Shown here: piece by piece, positions 16,182-24,721 of the stretch
How the letters are laid out: each line of letters opens with the position of its first letter
Numbering within the stretch: position 1 is the first letter of the stretch
Position numbers and translations under genes: made by a program
Origin: Desulfosudis oleivorans
GTDB taxonomy: Bacteria > Desulfobacterota > Desulfobacteria > Desulfobacterales > SURF-7
Direction: 5' to 3'
Assembly (NCBI GenBank): GCA_020723305.1
Contig: DYJC01000033.1
Span: 1 to 32,521, forward strand
Length of the DNA: 32,521 bases
The notes under the pieces: model-generated
The model's input: only the letters and a program-made list of their open reading frames with translations
Database searches by the model: none
Told to the model about the DNA's origin: nothing

Positions 16182-17564
16182 ATGTTGGTAAACCGAGAAG
16201 ACAATCCTTTGACATCCCGATGGTTTTCTATTTTTTCCCCCCTCGCCTGTCTGCTCATCATCATGACCATCATGACAAGCTGTACCCCCTGGCAAAAAAA
16301 ATATGATTTAAAATCAAAAGAAGAAATGGCAGAGCTTGAAGCCATCCCAAAATTGCTCAACGCACTTGAAGATAAAGACTGGTTCATACGCAAGGAAGCA
16401 GCCAAGGCGTTGGGGAATATCGGACCGGAAGCGGAAGAAGCTGTTCCGGCTCTGAAACTGGCATTAAACGACCGTCATTATGAAGTAAAAAATGAAGCTG
16501 CCAGAGCGCTTGAAAATATCGGTTCCGAGCTTGACCCGGATCTGCCTGTCCTGATCCTTGTGAATTCACTTCAATCCGAAGGCTGGTCAAGGGCAAAAGA
16601 AGCTGCACGTGAATTGGGAGAAATGGGCCCCAAAGCCAAAAAAGCAGTACCGGCATTAATCACGGTGATTAAAAATGATGATCATTACATGATCTCATAT
16701 GTTTACACACGTATTGAGGCAATCCGTACACTTGGCAAAATCGGGCCTGATGCTGAAATGGCTGTGCCGGCACTGACCAATCTATTATCAGACTGGAGTC
16801 CTTTGATCCGGTCAGAAATCTGTCTGGTACTCCCGAAACTTGGCAAAGAAGCAAAAGCGGCAATCCCCGGAATTATCGACCTTTCGTTAAAAGACCCCAA
16901 CATCCAGGTTCGTGTGTCGGCAACTCAAGCCCTTGGACTTTTCGGGCCAGACTCAAAATCAGCCACGTCGATGCTGGCAGATACTTTTGAAAATGAAAAA
17001 CTCGTCTTTATTTGCGAACAGGCTGCTTTTGCCATGAGCAAGGCGGACCCATCCTCAAAACCGGCAATCGATGTTCTTGCGCGATCCCTGAAAGATCCGG
17101 ACCCTCTCATCAGAGGCTATGCTGCCAAAGCCCTGTCCAATATGGGAAAAAACGTAACAAACGCCGCTCCGGCCCTAACATATGCCTTGGCAAAAGATGA
17201 AGATGCAGAGGTCCGCATCAATGCTGCCAAAGCTCTGGGAAATATCGGTCCGGAAGGAAGATACGCTCTGCAATCATTGACAAGTGCGCTGGAAGGCAGC
17301 AATGAAAATCTCCGAAAAGAAGCGGCAATCTCTCTAGGCAAAATCGGTTACCGAAGCAAAGAATCTACCATAGCCCTTACACGAACCTTAAAAGATCCGG
17401 TTGCAGAAGTCAGATTGGCTGCGGTCAACACCCTCATGAAAAATAATTTCAAAGATCCGGATGTTACTGCAGGGCTTGAAAAAATGATGGCGGAAGAAAA
17501 AAATACAGAAATAAAAAAGGCAGCCGAAAAGGCGATTCAACAACTGGGTACTCAAAAAAAATAG
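16182..17564 (+). CDS. HEAT-repeat lipoprotein
   Basis: A 460-residue protein built almost wholly of HEAT/PBS-lyase-like repeats. After a hydrophobic segment it has a lipobox-like IMTSC, so C34 could be lipidated. From about residue 50 to the end I count 12 repeats of 30-38 residues. The consensus is A-PAL---L-D-----R--AA-ALG-IGPEA, with good examples near 53-87 (KDWFIRKEAAKALGNIGPEA) and 345-375. Such solenoids bind other proteins; no catalytic site is expected. GGAGG lies 8 nt before the ATG. The unknown lipoprotein gene is 56 bp upstream and a lipoprotein gene on the other strand ends 24 bp downstream. A periplasmic or envelope scaffold is inferred from the lipid signal. Confidence 0.85.
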   Translation: MLVNREDNPLTSRWFSIFSPLACLLIIMTIMTSCTPWQKKYDLKSKEEMAELEAIPKLLNALEDKDWFIRKEAAKALGNIGPEAEEAVPALKLALNDRHYEVKNEAARALENIGSELDPDLPVLILVNSLQSEGWSRAKEAARELGEMGPKAKKAVPALITVIKNDDHYMISYVYTRIEAIRTLGKIGPDAEMAVPALTNLLSDWSPLIRSEICLVLPKLGKEAKAAIPGIIDLSLKDPNIQVRVSATQALGLFGPDSKSATSMLADTFENEKLVFICEQAAFAMSKADPSSKPAIDVLARSLKDPDPLIRGYAAKALSNMGKNVTNAAPALTYALAKDEDAEVRINAAKALGNIGPEGRYALQSLTSALEGSNENLRKEAAISLGKIGYRSKESTIALTRTLKDPVAEVRLAAVNTLMKNNFKDPDVTAGLEKMMAEEKNTEIKKAAEKAIQQLGTQKK

Positions 17565-17588
17565 AACCGCAATTTTGACTCCATCCCT

Positions 17589-18086
17589 TTATTTTGCAAG
17601 GATGGACAACTGAACATCCAGCTTTTCGGTAAAAATCTTACCATCCAATACAATGGTGACCTCCACACCTTGTCTGCCGGGCTCCATCGGCATCTGTGTC
17701 CACTGATTCCGTTCCCCACTTGCCAAAACACTGGGCCATATTGTTTTTATATAAATATCCCATGCCCTTATCTTTTCGGGACGCTTCAGGCCATTTCGGT
17801 TTTCATAATCGACATCATCAAAGATAAAGCTTCCCTTTCGTTCATTGTCTTGAAGATAGTGCGTTTTATTCCAGTCAAGGATCATTGTTTTGCTTGTTTT
17901 GTTTTTCAGAATAAGTCGAAAACCGCAATGCCGTTCATTTGTGCTTAAGGGGGTTATACTCAAATAATAATATTCATTTTCAATTTTCGAATAATATGGT
18001 GAGCTGGTTGACACCATTCTTGTGGCGCACCCGAAAAGTGAAATCGATAACAGAAAAAACAAAAAAAAATAAACGTTCTTTTTCAT
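17589..18086 (-). CDS. Small lipoprotein of unknown function
   Basis: A 165-residue protein with a textbook lipoprotein signal: MKKN, a very hydrophobic core, and LFGC with C20 as the lipidation site. The mature part looks like a small beta-sandwich: YYYLSITPLS, RLILKNKTSKTMILDWNKTHYLQD, then VEVTIVLDGKIF. The LKNKTSK...LDWNKT pattern recalls late-embryogenesis/DUF-type beta folds that carry a defence against chain ends, but I cannot place it in a family. It ends tail to tail with the HEAT gene. Its ATG overlaps the stop of a possible 57-residue upstream frame (ATGA). Confidence 0.78.
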   Translation of the reverse strand: MKKNVYFFLFFLLSISLFGCATRMVSTSSPYYSKIENEYYYLSITPLSTNERHCGFRLILKNKTSKTMILDWNKTHYLQDNERKGSFIFDDVDYENRNGLKRPEKIRAWDIYIKTIWPSVLASGERNQWTQMPMEPGRQGVEVTIVLDGKIFTEKLDVQLSILAK

Positions 18087-18256
18087 AATCCCATCACCAT
18101 TGCCGCTGTTTCAGACAGATATTCATTCCTTTCATGCACAGGCAATTGCCCTTGGAACCCGTTAAAAAGCCTTTCCTTTTCTACGGCCTGATATTTAAAA
18201 CAGATAGCATAAAAAAACAAGAGCCCCCATACACAATCGAGAAGGTATTGACACAT
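18083..18256 (-). CDS. Possible 57-residue membrane peptide (doubtful)
   Basis: An open frame starting at an ATG with GAAGGG five nucleotides upstream, ending with a TGA that overlaps the ATG of the next gene. The peptide has one hydrophobic segment (YLLDCVWGLLFFYAICF) and then a charged tail. The RBS, length and four-base overlap suggest a coupled small gene. Against it, the start region coincides with a near-consensus plus-strand promoter (18248-18276), which could produce the RBS-like bases by chance. No homologue comes to mind. Confidence 0.3.
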   Translation of the reverse strand: MCQYLLDCVWGLLFFYAICFKYQAVEKERLFNGFQGQLPVHERNEYLSETAAMVMGL

Positions 18257-18276
18257 ATATACCCTTCGCATATACT
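18248..18276 (+). promoter_or_regulatory. Near-consensus sigma70 promoter for the lipoprotein-waaA operon
   Basis: TTGACA (18248-18253), exactly 17 bp, TATACT (18271-18276). Transcription would start near 18283, giving a leader of about 170 nt that contains the repeat at 18363-18409 before the start codon at 18452. Confidence 0.65.
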
Positions 18277-18362
18277 TAACGACTAAAAAAGGTCTTACAC
18301 TTTCTTTGGGAAGGTTTCTTTTTCATCGAGAAATACTGGACAGTGTTACACTTTACTTCGAG

Positions 18363-18409
18363 TCCGGCTTTCGCCGGAACTACAACAACAGACTTTTGAA
18401 ATTGGCTCC
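18363..18409 (+). repeat. Dispersed repeat: CCGGC/GCCGG hairpin plus 33-bp tail
   Basis: CCGGCTTTCGCCGG-type hairpin (18364-18377) runs into a segment (18369-18401) that matches the reverse complement of 24485-24517 at 32 of 33 positions. It ends in TTTTGAAATTGGCTC (18395-18409), the same 15-mer that forms the ends of the element at 24416-24643. The repeat lies in the transcribed leader of the downstream operon. Confidence 0.75.
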
Positions 18410-18451
18410 TGTATTTGGCATTTTTTTCACCTGTAGGGAATTAAAGAATCT

Positions 18452-20338
18452 ATGACATTTCGTAAACCGGTTATCACATTTGCCCTATTGCTTTGCAGCA
18501 TTGTTGTTTTTTCCTGTGCTCAGCGGAAGATGCCCCCATCCCCTCCCACTCTGGCTCCTCCTGGAGAAAAACTGTTTCAGCGAGCTGAAATGAAATTTCA
18601 ATCAAAGGAATATAAGGCTGCAATTCAATTATATCAGGACTATATCAATATTTTTCCGGAGAGTCCGCTTGTGCCCTCCATATTTATGAAAATCAGCACA
18701 ATGTATCTTGTACAGAACCGATATGCAGAAGCTCGAAAAAACTATCAAAAAATGATCGATACCGTGCCGGAAAATCAATTCATAACCGAAGCCATATTCG
18801 GCATCCTGACAACCTACTATCATGAAGGCGATTATAAAGAGGTACTGAGTCAGGCAGAAAAACTGGATGATCAATCCATCCCAAGGGATATTTATTTAAG
18901 AAAGCATGCAATCCTGGGAGATGCATATCATGCAACCGGGCTGATCTTCAAATCCGTTGAATCCTACATCAAGGTTTATGTGGCCACTGAAAATGAAGAA
19001 GAAAGAATCAAAATTCTTGTAAAACTGGAAAAATACGCATCGGATTTAACTGCTGAAGAGATTCAAAAGGTTTCTCTCCTGATTGAAGACTATAATCTGA
19101 AAGGTTATTTTGAATACCAGCTGGGATTAAAGCTTGCACAAAATAAACAATATGAAGATGCGGCCAAACAACTGACCCATTTTACGATCACCTACCCTGA
19201 GCATCGATATGTTGAAGATGCTCATCGGTTTATGGAAACCCTGACCAATAGGTCTGAATATGAACAAAACGCAGTGGGGTGCCTGCTGCCTTTGAGTGGG
19301 CGATATGAAACCTTTGGCGCAAAAGCGCTGAAGGGAATCGAGCTTGCACTCATGCAATACGGCAATTTAAACCCAAAGGTCGATATCAAACTGATTATTC
19401 GGGATACAGAAGGAAGTCCGGATACGACCGAAGCGATTGTGAACGAGCTTGCCGACCAAAAAGTTGCTGTCCTGATCGGCCCGATTATCAATGCAACCGA
19501 AGCTGCCAAGCAAGCCCAGTCCCTTCAAATACCAATCATTACCATGACACAAAAAGAGGGAGTTGCAGATATCGGAGATTATGTTTTCCGGAACTTTCTT
19601 ACACCGGAGATGCAGATGAAAACCATGGCATCATTTGCAATAGAACATTTAGGACTCAAAAAATTTGCCATCCTATACCCAAACGAGAAATATGGAACAA
19701 CATTCATGAATCTCTTTTGGGATCATGTAATCGCACACAACGGAGAAATCAGTGGTGTTGAACCGTATGAGCCTGATCAGACTGATTTTACAATACCCAT
19801 TAAAAAATTGACCGGCCGATATCACAATGTTTCCGGTAAAGAACAATCCGATAAACCGGTTGTGGATTTTGATGCCATATTCATACCCGACGGCCCTGAA
19901 AAATCCGGCCTGATCCTTCCCCAGCTTGCTTATTACGATGTAACAAACGTCTATCTTCTGGGCACCAACCTATGGCATTCCGACAAACTGATTCAAATGG
20001 CACAACAGCATGCGCAAGGGGCAATCATGCCGGAAATCTTTTTTGCAGAGAGCTCCAATGAAACAGTTATCAACTTTGTCCGTAACTTTACAGAAACATA
20101 TGGTGAACAGCCTGGATTTATTGAAGCGATCGCATATGATACCGCACTGATGGTATTTCAGACTCTTGGCAGCCCGGATCTGCAATCCCGTGATTCCATA
20201 AAAGATAAGCTTCTCAATATGAATAATTTCCAGGGTGTCACGGGAAAAACCTCCTTCAATCCAAATGGGGAAGCAAACAAGGAATTATTTATTCTGCAAA
20301 TCAACGGGGACAAATTTTCAGAGCTTCCATATGAATAA
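18452..20338 (+). CDS. TPR and periplasmic-binding-domain lipoprotein, PBP-activator (LppC) type
   Basis: A 628-residue envelope lipoprotein with lipobox VFSC (C22) and a proline-rich linker (PPSPPTLAPP). Residues about 38-260 are TPR/YbgF-like helical repeats, opening with LFQRAEMKFQSKEYKAAIQLY. Residues about 272-625 are a Leu/Ile/Val-type periplasmic-binding fold, starting VGCLLPLSGRYETFGAKAL and containing VAVLIGPIINATEA. The arrangement matches penicillin-binding-protein activators (LpoA/LppC group), which stimulate peptidoglycan synthases from the outer membrane. An amino-acid-sensing role is an alternative. waaA follows 21 bp later. The ATG has a weak, distant GGGAA as RBS. Function by family is fairly secure, but direct PBP activation is unproven in this lineage. 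Confidence 0.85.
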   Translation: MTFRKPVITFALLLCSIVVFSCAQRKMPPSPPTLAPPGEKLFQRAEMKFQSKEYKAAIQLYQDYINIFPESPLVPSIFMKISTMYLVQNRYAEARKNYQKMIDTVPENQFITEAIFGILTTYYHEGDYKEVLSQAEKLDDQSIPRDIYLRKHAILGDAYHATGLIFKSVESYIKVYVATENEEERIKILVKLEKYASDLTAEEIQKVSLLIEDYNLKGYFEYQLGLKLAQNKQYEDAAKQLTHFTITYPEHRYVEDAHRFMETLTNRSEYEQNAVGCLLPLSGRYETFGAKALKGIELALMQYGNLNPKVDIKLIIRDTEGSPDTTEAIVNELADQKVAVLIGPIINATEAAKQAQSLQIPIITMTQKEGVADIGDYVFRNFLTPEMQMKTMASFAIEHLGLKKFAILYPNEKYGTTFMNLFWDHVIAHNGEISGVEPYEPDQTDFTIPIKKLTGRYHNVSGKEQSDKPVVDFDAIFIPDGPEKSGLILPQLAYYDVTNVYLLGTNLWHSDKLIQMAQQHAQGAIMPEIFFAESSNETVINFVRNFTETYGEQPGFIEAIAYDTALMVFQTLGSPDLQSRDSIKDKLLNMNNFQGVTGKTSFNPNGEANKELFILQINGDKFSELPYE

Positions 20339-20359
20339 ATCCTTACCCGGTATTGCAAA

Positions 20360-21658
20360 ATGAACTTTCCTTATTCCATCTATCGCTATCTGACAACTGG
20401 ACTTTACTATTCATTTTCTCCGGCATACCGGCTTTTTCAAAAAGTGAGCGGAAAATCCTATCCGGATATGGATCAGCGTCTTGGGAACTATGGCAAGCTG
20501 GTTTTTCACAAGAAGCATCGTCAGCCGGTCATCTGGATCCATGCAGCATCTGTAGGCGAGGTCAATGCGGCAACCGGGATTATTGAAAAACTGCTTGCAA
20601 TTGTGCCGGACTGCACGATTGTTTTTTCTACCACCACGAAACACGGACAATCTTCTGCCATTCAACTTCTCGGGAAAAAGGTTTATTGTGTTTACGCACC
20701 CCTGGATTTTGTTGCATCCGTAAGAAAAGCACTTCATTTTTTTACACCGGATATTCTGGTGTGCATTGAAACGGAAATTTGGCCAAACTGGCTGTATGAA
20801 GCACACAGGATGGGGATGAAAACCGCGATTATTAATGGAAGAATATCGGCCAGATCCATTAAAAATTATGTTCGATACAAATCATTATTTAACAATATCC
20901 TGCAACATGTTGAAGCCTTCAGTATGATTCAAAAGGAGGATGCGGAAAGAATAAAACTGCTTGGTGCACCTGCGGAAAAAGTTCAAATCAATGGCAATTC
21001 CAAATATGATCGACTTGTCCAGCCGTCCATTGCTGAATTCAATAAAAATAAAATGAGTTCCATTTTCAAGTTAGATCTTCAAAATAGAATTTTTGTTGCA
21101 GGAAGCACAAGAAAAAATGAAGAAGAGATCATACTCGATGCGTATGAGGGTGTCTGTCAATTTTTTCCAGATACAAAACTGATCCTTGCACCTCGTCATA
21201 TTGAACGCACACCGAGTATTGAAAAACTGATGCACAGCAGAGGTTTGGATTATCAACTCAGAACAGCAATTACGGGTGACCGAATGATCCCCAAGGTTCT
21301 GATTCTGAATACGATCGGAGAGCTTCAAGCTGCCTACAGCATAGCTTCAGTTGCTTTCTGCGGCGGAAGTCTGGTGCCCCTTGGTGGACACAATATTTTG
21401 GAGGCTGCTGCTGTGGGCACTCCTGTTTTTTATGGCCCTTACATGGATGATTTCTCAGATGCCAGAGAGCTTCTGGAGACTCAGGGCGGCGGCGGCGTGG
21501 TCAGGGATGCAAAAGAATTGACTGCAAAAATTCTGGATCTTTTTCAAAACCCCCGGAAAGCCGCTGATATGGGAGATAGGGCGATCCGTGCGGTATCTTC
21601 AAATCAAGGAGCTTCCGAAAGGCATGCCTTTGTTATTAAAAACATTCTGAACAATTAA
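20360..21658 (+). CDS. waaA: 3-deoxy-D-manno-octulosonic-acid transferase (Kdo transferase)
   Basis: Adds Kdo from CMP-Kdo to the lipid A precursor at the inner face of the cytoplasmic membrane. The 432-residue chain has the length and order of WaaA/KdtA. It opens with an N-terminal membrane anchor (YRYLTTGLYYSFSPAYRLF). The motif HAASVGEVNA carries the catalytic-type glutamate E67, followed by CIETEIWPNW (135-144). The C-terminal GT-B half has FVAGSTRKNEEEIIL, LAPRHIERT, and the nucleotide-sugar site CGGSLVPLGGHNILEAAA. It lies 21 bp after the PBP-activator-type gene on the same transcript. kdsD, an early Kdo-synthesis gene, is nearby on the other strand. The number of Kdo residues added cannot be predicted. 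Confidence 0.95.
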   Translation: MNFPYSIYRYLTTGLYYSFSPAYRLFQKVSGKSYPDMDQRLGNYGKLVFHKKHRQPVIWIHAASVGEVNAATGIIEKLLAIVPDCTIVFSTTTKHGQSSAIQLLGKKVYCVYAPLDFVASVRKALHFFTPDILVCIETEIWPNWLYEAHRMGMKTAIINGRISARSIKNYVRYKSLFNNILQHVEAFSMIQKEDAERIKLLGAPAEKVQINGNSKYDRLVQPSIAEFNKNKMSSIFKLDLQNRIFVAGSTRKNEEEIILDAYEGVCQFFPDTKLILAPRHIERTPSIEKLMHSRGLDYQLRTAITGDRMIPKVLILNTIGELQAAYSIASVAFCGGSLVPLGGHNILEAAAVGTPVFYGPYMDDFSDARELLETQGGGGVVRDAKELTAKILDLFQNPRKAADMGDRAIRAVSSNQGASERHAFVIKNILNN

Positions 21659-21696
21659 TAAACGTACCTGGTTCAGAGATTCAAAACCTCATTTTG

Positions 21697-23019
21697 TCAT
21701 TCATTTTTAAGAGAGCCTTGCCCGGTTGATTCCAGAACGGTTTGCCACAATTTCCCGTCAGGACTGACTTGCTTGCGTTTTCCTGCCGATGTATCAATAG
21801 GGACATGAACAAAATGGTTGTTCCAATGGCCGACGATGAGCTTTGTTTTGCCGGCCATGCCGGCATGCACAGCATCCCTTCCCAGAAAACCGCAGAACAC
21901 ACTGTCGTTTGCATTGGCAGGAAGACTTCTGATCATATAACTAGGGTCAATATATTTCAGCGAAATATCAATATTTCTGTCTTTAAAATAATCATTGATT
22001 CTATTTTTCAGATAAAGCCCGATGTCTTTCAAGCGAATGTTACCGGAAGCATCTTTTTCATCTTGGTTTCCCTCGAAAAATTTCTGACCGGCTCCTTCTG
22101 CAACAACGATAACAGCGTGATTCCTATCTTTCAGCCGCTTCTCCAGCCTGGCAAGCAGGCCCTTGGGGCCGTCCAGGTCGAAATCCACCTCCGGAATCAA
22201 TACAAAATTGACCTCCTGTTGAGCAAGCACCGCAGTTGTTGCAATAAAACCGGAATGCCTTCCCATTAATTTGATCAGCCCGATTCCATTTGGATAACTT
22301 TCTGCTTCATTATGTGCGCCCTTGATCGACTGGGTGGCAACATCAACTGCCGTATCAAAACCAAAGGAACGGGCAACCATATAAATATCATTGTCAATTG
22401 TCTTTGGGATACCCACAATACTGATTTTCAAATTTCGATCCAGAATGTTTTCTGCGATCTTTTTCGCTGCCATCAATGTGCCGTCTCCCCCAATCATAAA
22501 AAGGATTCCGATATTCATCCTTTCCAGACAGTCAACGACATCATTAATATCCTGCTCTCCCCTGGAAGAACCCAGTATTGATCCTCCCGTATCCAGAATA
22601 TTTTCAACCGTGCTCGGTGACAGCGTTTCCACATCGTGACCGTATCTTGGAATAAACCCCTGCAAACCGTATCGGATACCATAGATGTTTCGAACCCCAT
22701 ATCGATGATAAAGTTCAAGGACAATTGCCCGGATAATATCATTCAGTCCTGGACAAAGGCCGCCACAAGTAACGAGCGCACATCGTACCTTGCTGGGATC
22801 GAAATATATTTTGCTCCTGGGACCTGCGGTTTCGAAAGAAGGTATCTCCTTTCCATCCTTTAATATTTTACAGATTTTTATGGTATTTACATCAATTAAA
22901 ACACGGTCATCATCCTGGATAAAATAGTCTCCTATAACACTTCCCTCATTATAAACAGGAGATGGTATTTTGGGTTCACCAATATTCAGTATTTTTGTAT
23001 CAATTGAATGAAAGTCCAT
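21697..23019 (-). CDS. 6-phosphofructokinase, long ATP-type
   Basis: Phosphorylates fructose 6-phosphate in glycolysis. The 440-residue chain belongs to the long group of PFKs with an N-terminal extension (about 1-75). Key motifs are CGGLCPGLND (85-94), RYGLQGF (116-122), IGGDGT (176-181), PKTIDND (205-211) with the catalytic-type aspartate D209, and MGRHSGFIA. GGDGT (Gly, not Asp, at the position that excludes ATP) suggests ATP as donor. PKTIDND carries the lysine usual in pyrophosphate enzymes. That combination is seen in plant- and trypanosome-like ATP-PFKs. AGAGAGGAATCT gives a strong RBS. A promoter candidate lies at 23187-23216. It ends 38 bp from the end of waaA, tail to tail. Confidence 0.92.
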   Translation of the reverse strand: MDFHSIDTKILNIGEPKIPSPVYNEGSVIGDYFIQDDDRVLIDVNTIKICKILKDGKEIPSFETAGPRSKIYFDPSKVRCALVTCGGLCPGLNDIIRAIVLELYHRYGVRNIYGIRYGLQGFIPRYGHDVETLSPSTVENILDTGGSILGSSRGEQDINDVVDCLERMNIGILFMIGGDGTLMAAKKIAENILDRNLKISIVGIPKTIDNDIYMVARSFGFDTAVDVATQSIKGAHNEAESYPNGIGLIKLMGRHSGFIATTAVLAQQEVNFVLIPEVDFDLDGPKGLLARLEKRLKDRNHAVIVVAEGAGQKFFEGNQDEKDASGNIRLKDIGLYLKNRINDYFKDRNIDISLKYIDPSYMIRSLPANANDSVFCGFLGRDAVHAGMAGKTKLIVGHWNNHFVHVPIDTSAGKRKQVSPDGKLWQTVLESTGQGSLKNE

Positions 23020-23334
23020 AGATTCCTCTCTAATTTATTTGGATTTTACAAAAGACATGCATAATACATATCAAAAAAAACCAGCTGCATTACTGAAGGA
23101 TGATTATATCATTTATGTATTCTTGTTATAATTGATGGCAGGACGGTTTCCGATTTCATCAACCTGATCAGTTATAGCCGGTTTGGATTGTATACTTTTA
23201 TTATCATGAAAGTCAATATGATAAGCACAACATGCCCTTTTTGATTGGATCATGTTTTTTGGGGATATTTTTCAAACGATTTTGAATCTAATTGAAATAA
23301 TTGGATACCGGCCTTGTTGACCTCATTTTTATTA
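23020..23334. other. 315-bp intergenic region upstream of the PFK gene
   Basis: AT-rich, without a gene. It holds the minus-strand promoter candidate at 23187-23216 and a further TATAAT on the minus strand (23103-23108) without a convincing -35. No terminator for kdsD was found, so readthrough into the PFK gene remains possible. Confidence 0.5.
23187..23216 (-). promoter_or_regulatory. Promoter candidate for the PFK gene
   Basis: On the minus strand TTGACT (complement of 23211-23216), 18 bp, TACAAT (complement of 23187-23192). Both hexamers match consensus at five of six positions. The leader to the start codon would be about 160 nt. Confidence 0.5.
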
Positions 23335-24315
23335 TCATTCCGGGGCACCATTAAATTTATACGCTCCTTTACCAAGAATATCATGCAAATGAAGTATCCC
23401 CTCCACCTTGCCGGCTGTATCTGTAACAGGCAATACAGTTATCTGGTAATGCTCCATTATATTTAAAGCATCATACACCGGTGCACTTCGGTTTATGGTA
23501 CGTGGATTTTTGGTCATCAATTCATCCACCATACAATTTCTGAACGATTCCTTTTCCGATACAATTCTACGAATATCACCATCTGTAATTATCCCGATCA
23601 GGGATAAGTCATGATTCAGAATCAATGCCACTCCCAACTCAAAATGATTCATGATTTTCAGGGTATCTGTAATACCTGTTGCTGTTGAAACCATCGGCAG
23701 ATCTGTTCCATTCAACATGATATCCGATACCTGCAGCGACAGCCTCTGCCCAAGTGCTCCACCCGGGTGTATCTTTTTAAAATCAGTCGACTTGAACTTT
23801 TTCTTATGAATCAATACAACTGCTAGTGCATCGCCCATTGCAAGGGCAGCCGTTGTGCTGGCTGTTGGTGCAAGGCCAAGTGGACAGGCTTCCCGTTTAA
23901 CCCCGACATCAATGACAATATCACTCAGTTTTGCCAACAAGGAAGTTTTTCCGCCGGTAAATGAAATGATCTTACAACCGATCTCACGAATTACAGGAAC
24001 GAGCATATTCAATTCTTCTGTTTCACCACTATTGGACAATGCCAAAAAGATGTCATCCTTACCCACAATGCCAAGATCTCCATGCATTGCCTCAACCGGA
24101 TGGAGAAACAAAGCCCGTGTCCCGGTACTGTTCAGTGTTGCCACAATCTTCTGCCCGACAATCCCGGACTTTCCGATCCCGCTCACAATCAGTTTCCCGG
24201 TTGAATTGCAAATGAGTTCAACCATTTCAGCAAATCGGTTGTCCAAACGATCAATGAGGTCAAGTACTCCCTCTGCTTCAATTTTCAGAACTTCTTTTGC
24301 TTGTTCGATAACCAT
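23335..24315 (-). CDS. kdsD: Arabinose-5-phosphate isomerase
   Basis: Converts ribulose 5-phosphate to arabinose 5-phosphate, the first step to Kdo. The 326-residue chain has an SIS sugar-isomerase domain (about 1-180) followed by two CBS domains (about 205-320). Visible markers are SGIGKSGIVGQKIVATL (45-61), the histidine H78 in AMHGDLG, SNSGETEE (94-101), and HPGGALGQ with H183. Length and order are those of KdsD/KpsF. The ATG has only a weak RBS (AAGG, 12 nt upstream). Just upstream lies a 228-bp repeat element (24416-24643), which may have displaced older control sequence. KpsF-type capsule paralogues share these motifs, but the proximity of waaA favours the lipopolysaccharide enzyme. Confidence 0.94.
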   Translation of the reverse strand: MVIEQAKEVLKIEAEGVLDLIDRLDNRFAEMVELICNSTGKLIVSGIGKSGIVGQKIVATLNSTGTRALFLHPVEAMHGDLGIVGKDDIFLALSNSGETEELNMLVPVIREIGCKIISFTGGKTSLLAKLSDIVIDVGVKREACPLGLAPTASTTAALAMGDALAVVLIHKKKFKSTDFKKIHPGGALGQRLSLQVSDIMLNGTDLPMVSTATGITDTLKIMNHFELGVALILNHDLSLIGIITDGDIRRIVSEKESFRNCMVDELMTKNPRTINRSAPVYDALNIMEHYQITVLPVTDTAGKVEGILHLHDILGKGAYKFNGAPE

Positions 24316-24415
24316 CGATTTTTCATTACCTTATCATACTGATCCCATTTTTCTATCCGAATGAACTTCTCATCAAATAGAACAACAGCCTGCCAATTAT
24401 TATGATGAAAATCAA

Positions 24416-24643
24416 GAGCCAATTTCAAAAGGGGTGCAATTAAAAGTGTTGGATTTCGATTACCCAATCGTTTTGATTACACCCTTTCAAAAGTCTGTTG
24501 TTGAAGTTCCGGCGAAAATTAGGCAAGCAGTGCAGTTTTCCAAGCCGCAAGGCGCAACCGTAGCGCTATCCCGTATTTTCGGCTCTTTTCCGGGCAATGA
24601 CTTTCGCCGGTGTGACGCTTTATAATCGTTTTGAAATTGGCTC
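24416..24643. mobile_element. MITE-like 228-bp element with 15-bp terminal inverted repeats
   Basis: The ends are perfect inverted repeats: GAGCCAATTTCAAAA at 24416-24430 and its reverse complement at 24629-24643. Internally, 24485-24517 matches 18369-18401 in the opposite orientation at 32 of 33 positions, and a second inner pair (TTTCAAAAGGGGTG / CACCCTTTCAAAAG) occurs near the left end. It encodes nothing. Size, paired ends and a related partial copy elsewhere fit a small non-autonomous mobile element or dispersed repeat. A target duplication longer than two or three bases is not evident. Confidence 0.55.
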
Positions 24644-24692
24644 AAAAACGCTGTCTTATCCTGCCGGACATCTTAATTCTGAAAAATGAAGG

Positions 24693-24721
24693 TTGACAAG
24701 TTTTTTTACCTGGACTATCTT
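24693..24721 (+). promoter_or_regulatory. Promoter candidate for the small cysteine-rich protein
   Basis: TTGACA (24693-24698), 17 bp, TATCTT (24716-24721). It lies 50 bp outside the repeat element and 60 bp before the start codon at 24782. Confidence 0.5.

Noticed and set aside
18083..18271. Longer 62-residue version of the small membrane peptide
   Set aside because: The ATG at 18271 has no RBS and lies in the -10 of the plus-strand promoter. The shorter start at 18256 is the better candidate.
24285..24467. 60-residue minus-strand frame upstream of kdsD
   Set aside because: It starts with TTG inside the repeat element and overlaps the kdsD start; at best a remnant cut by the element.
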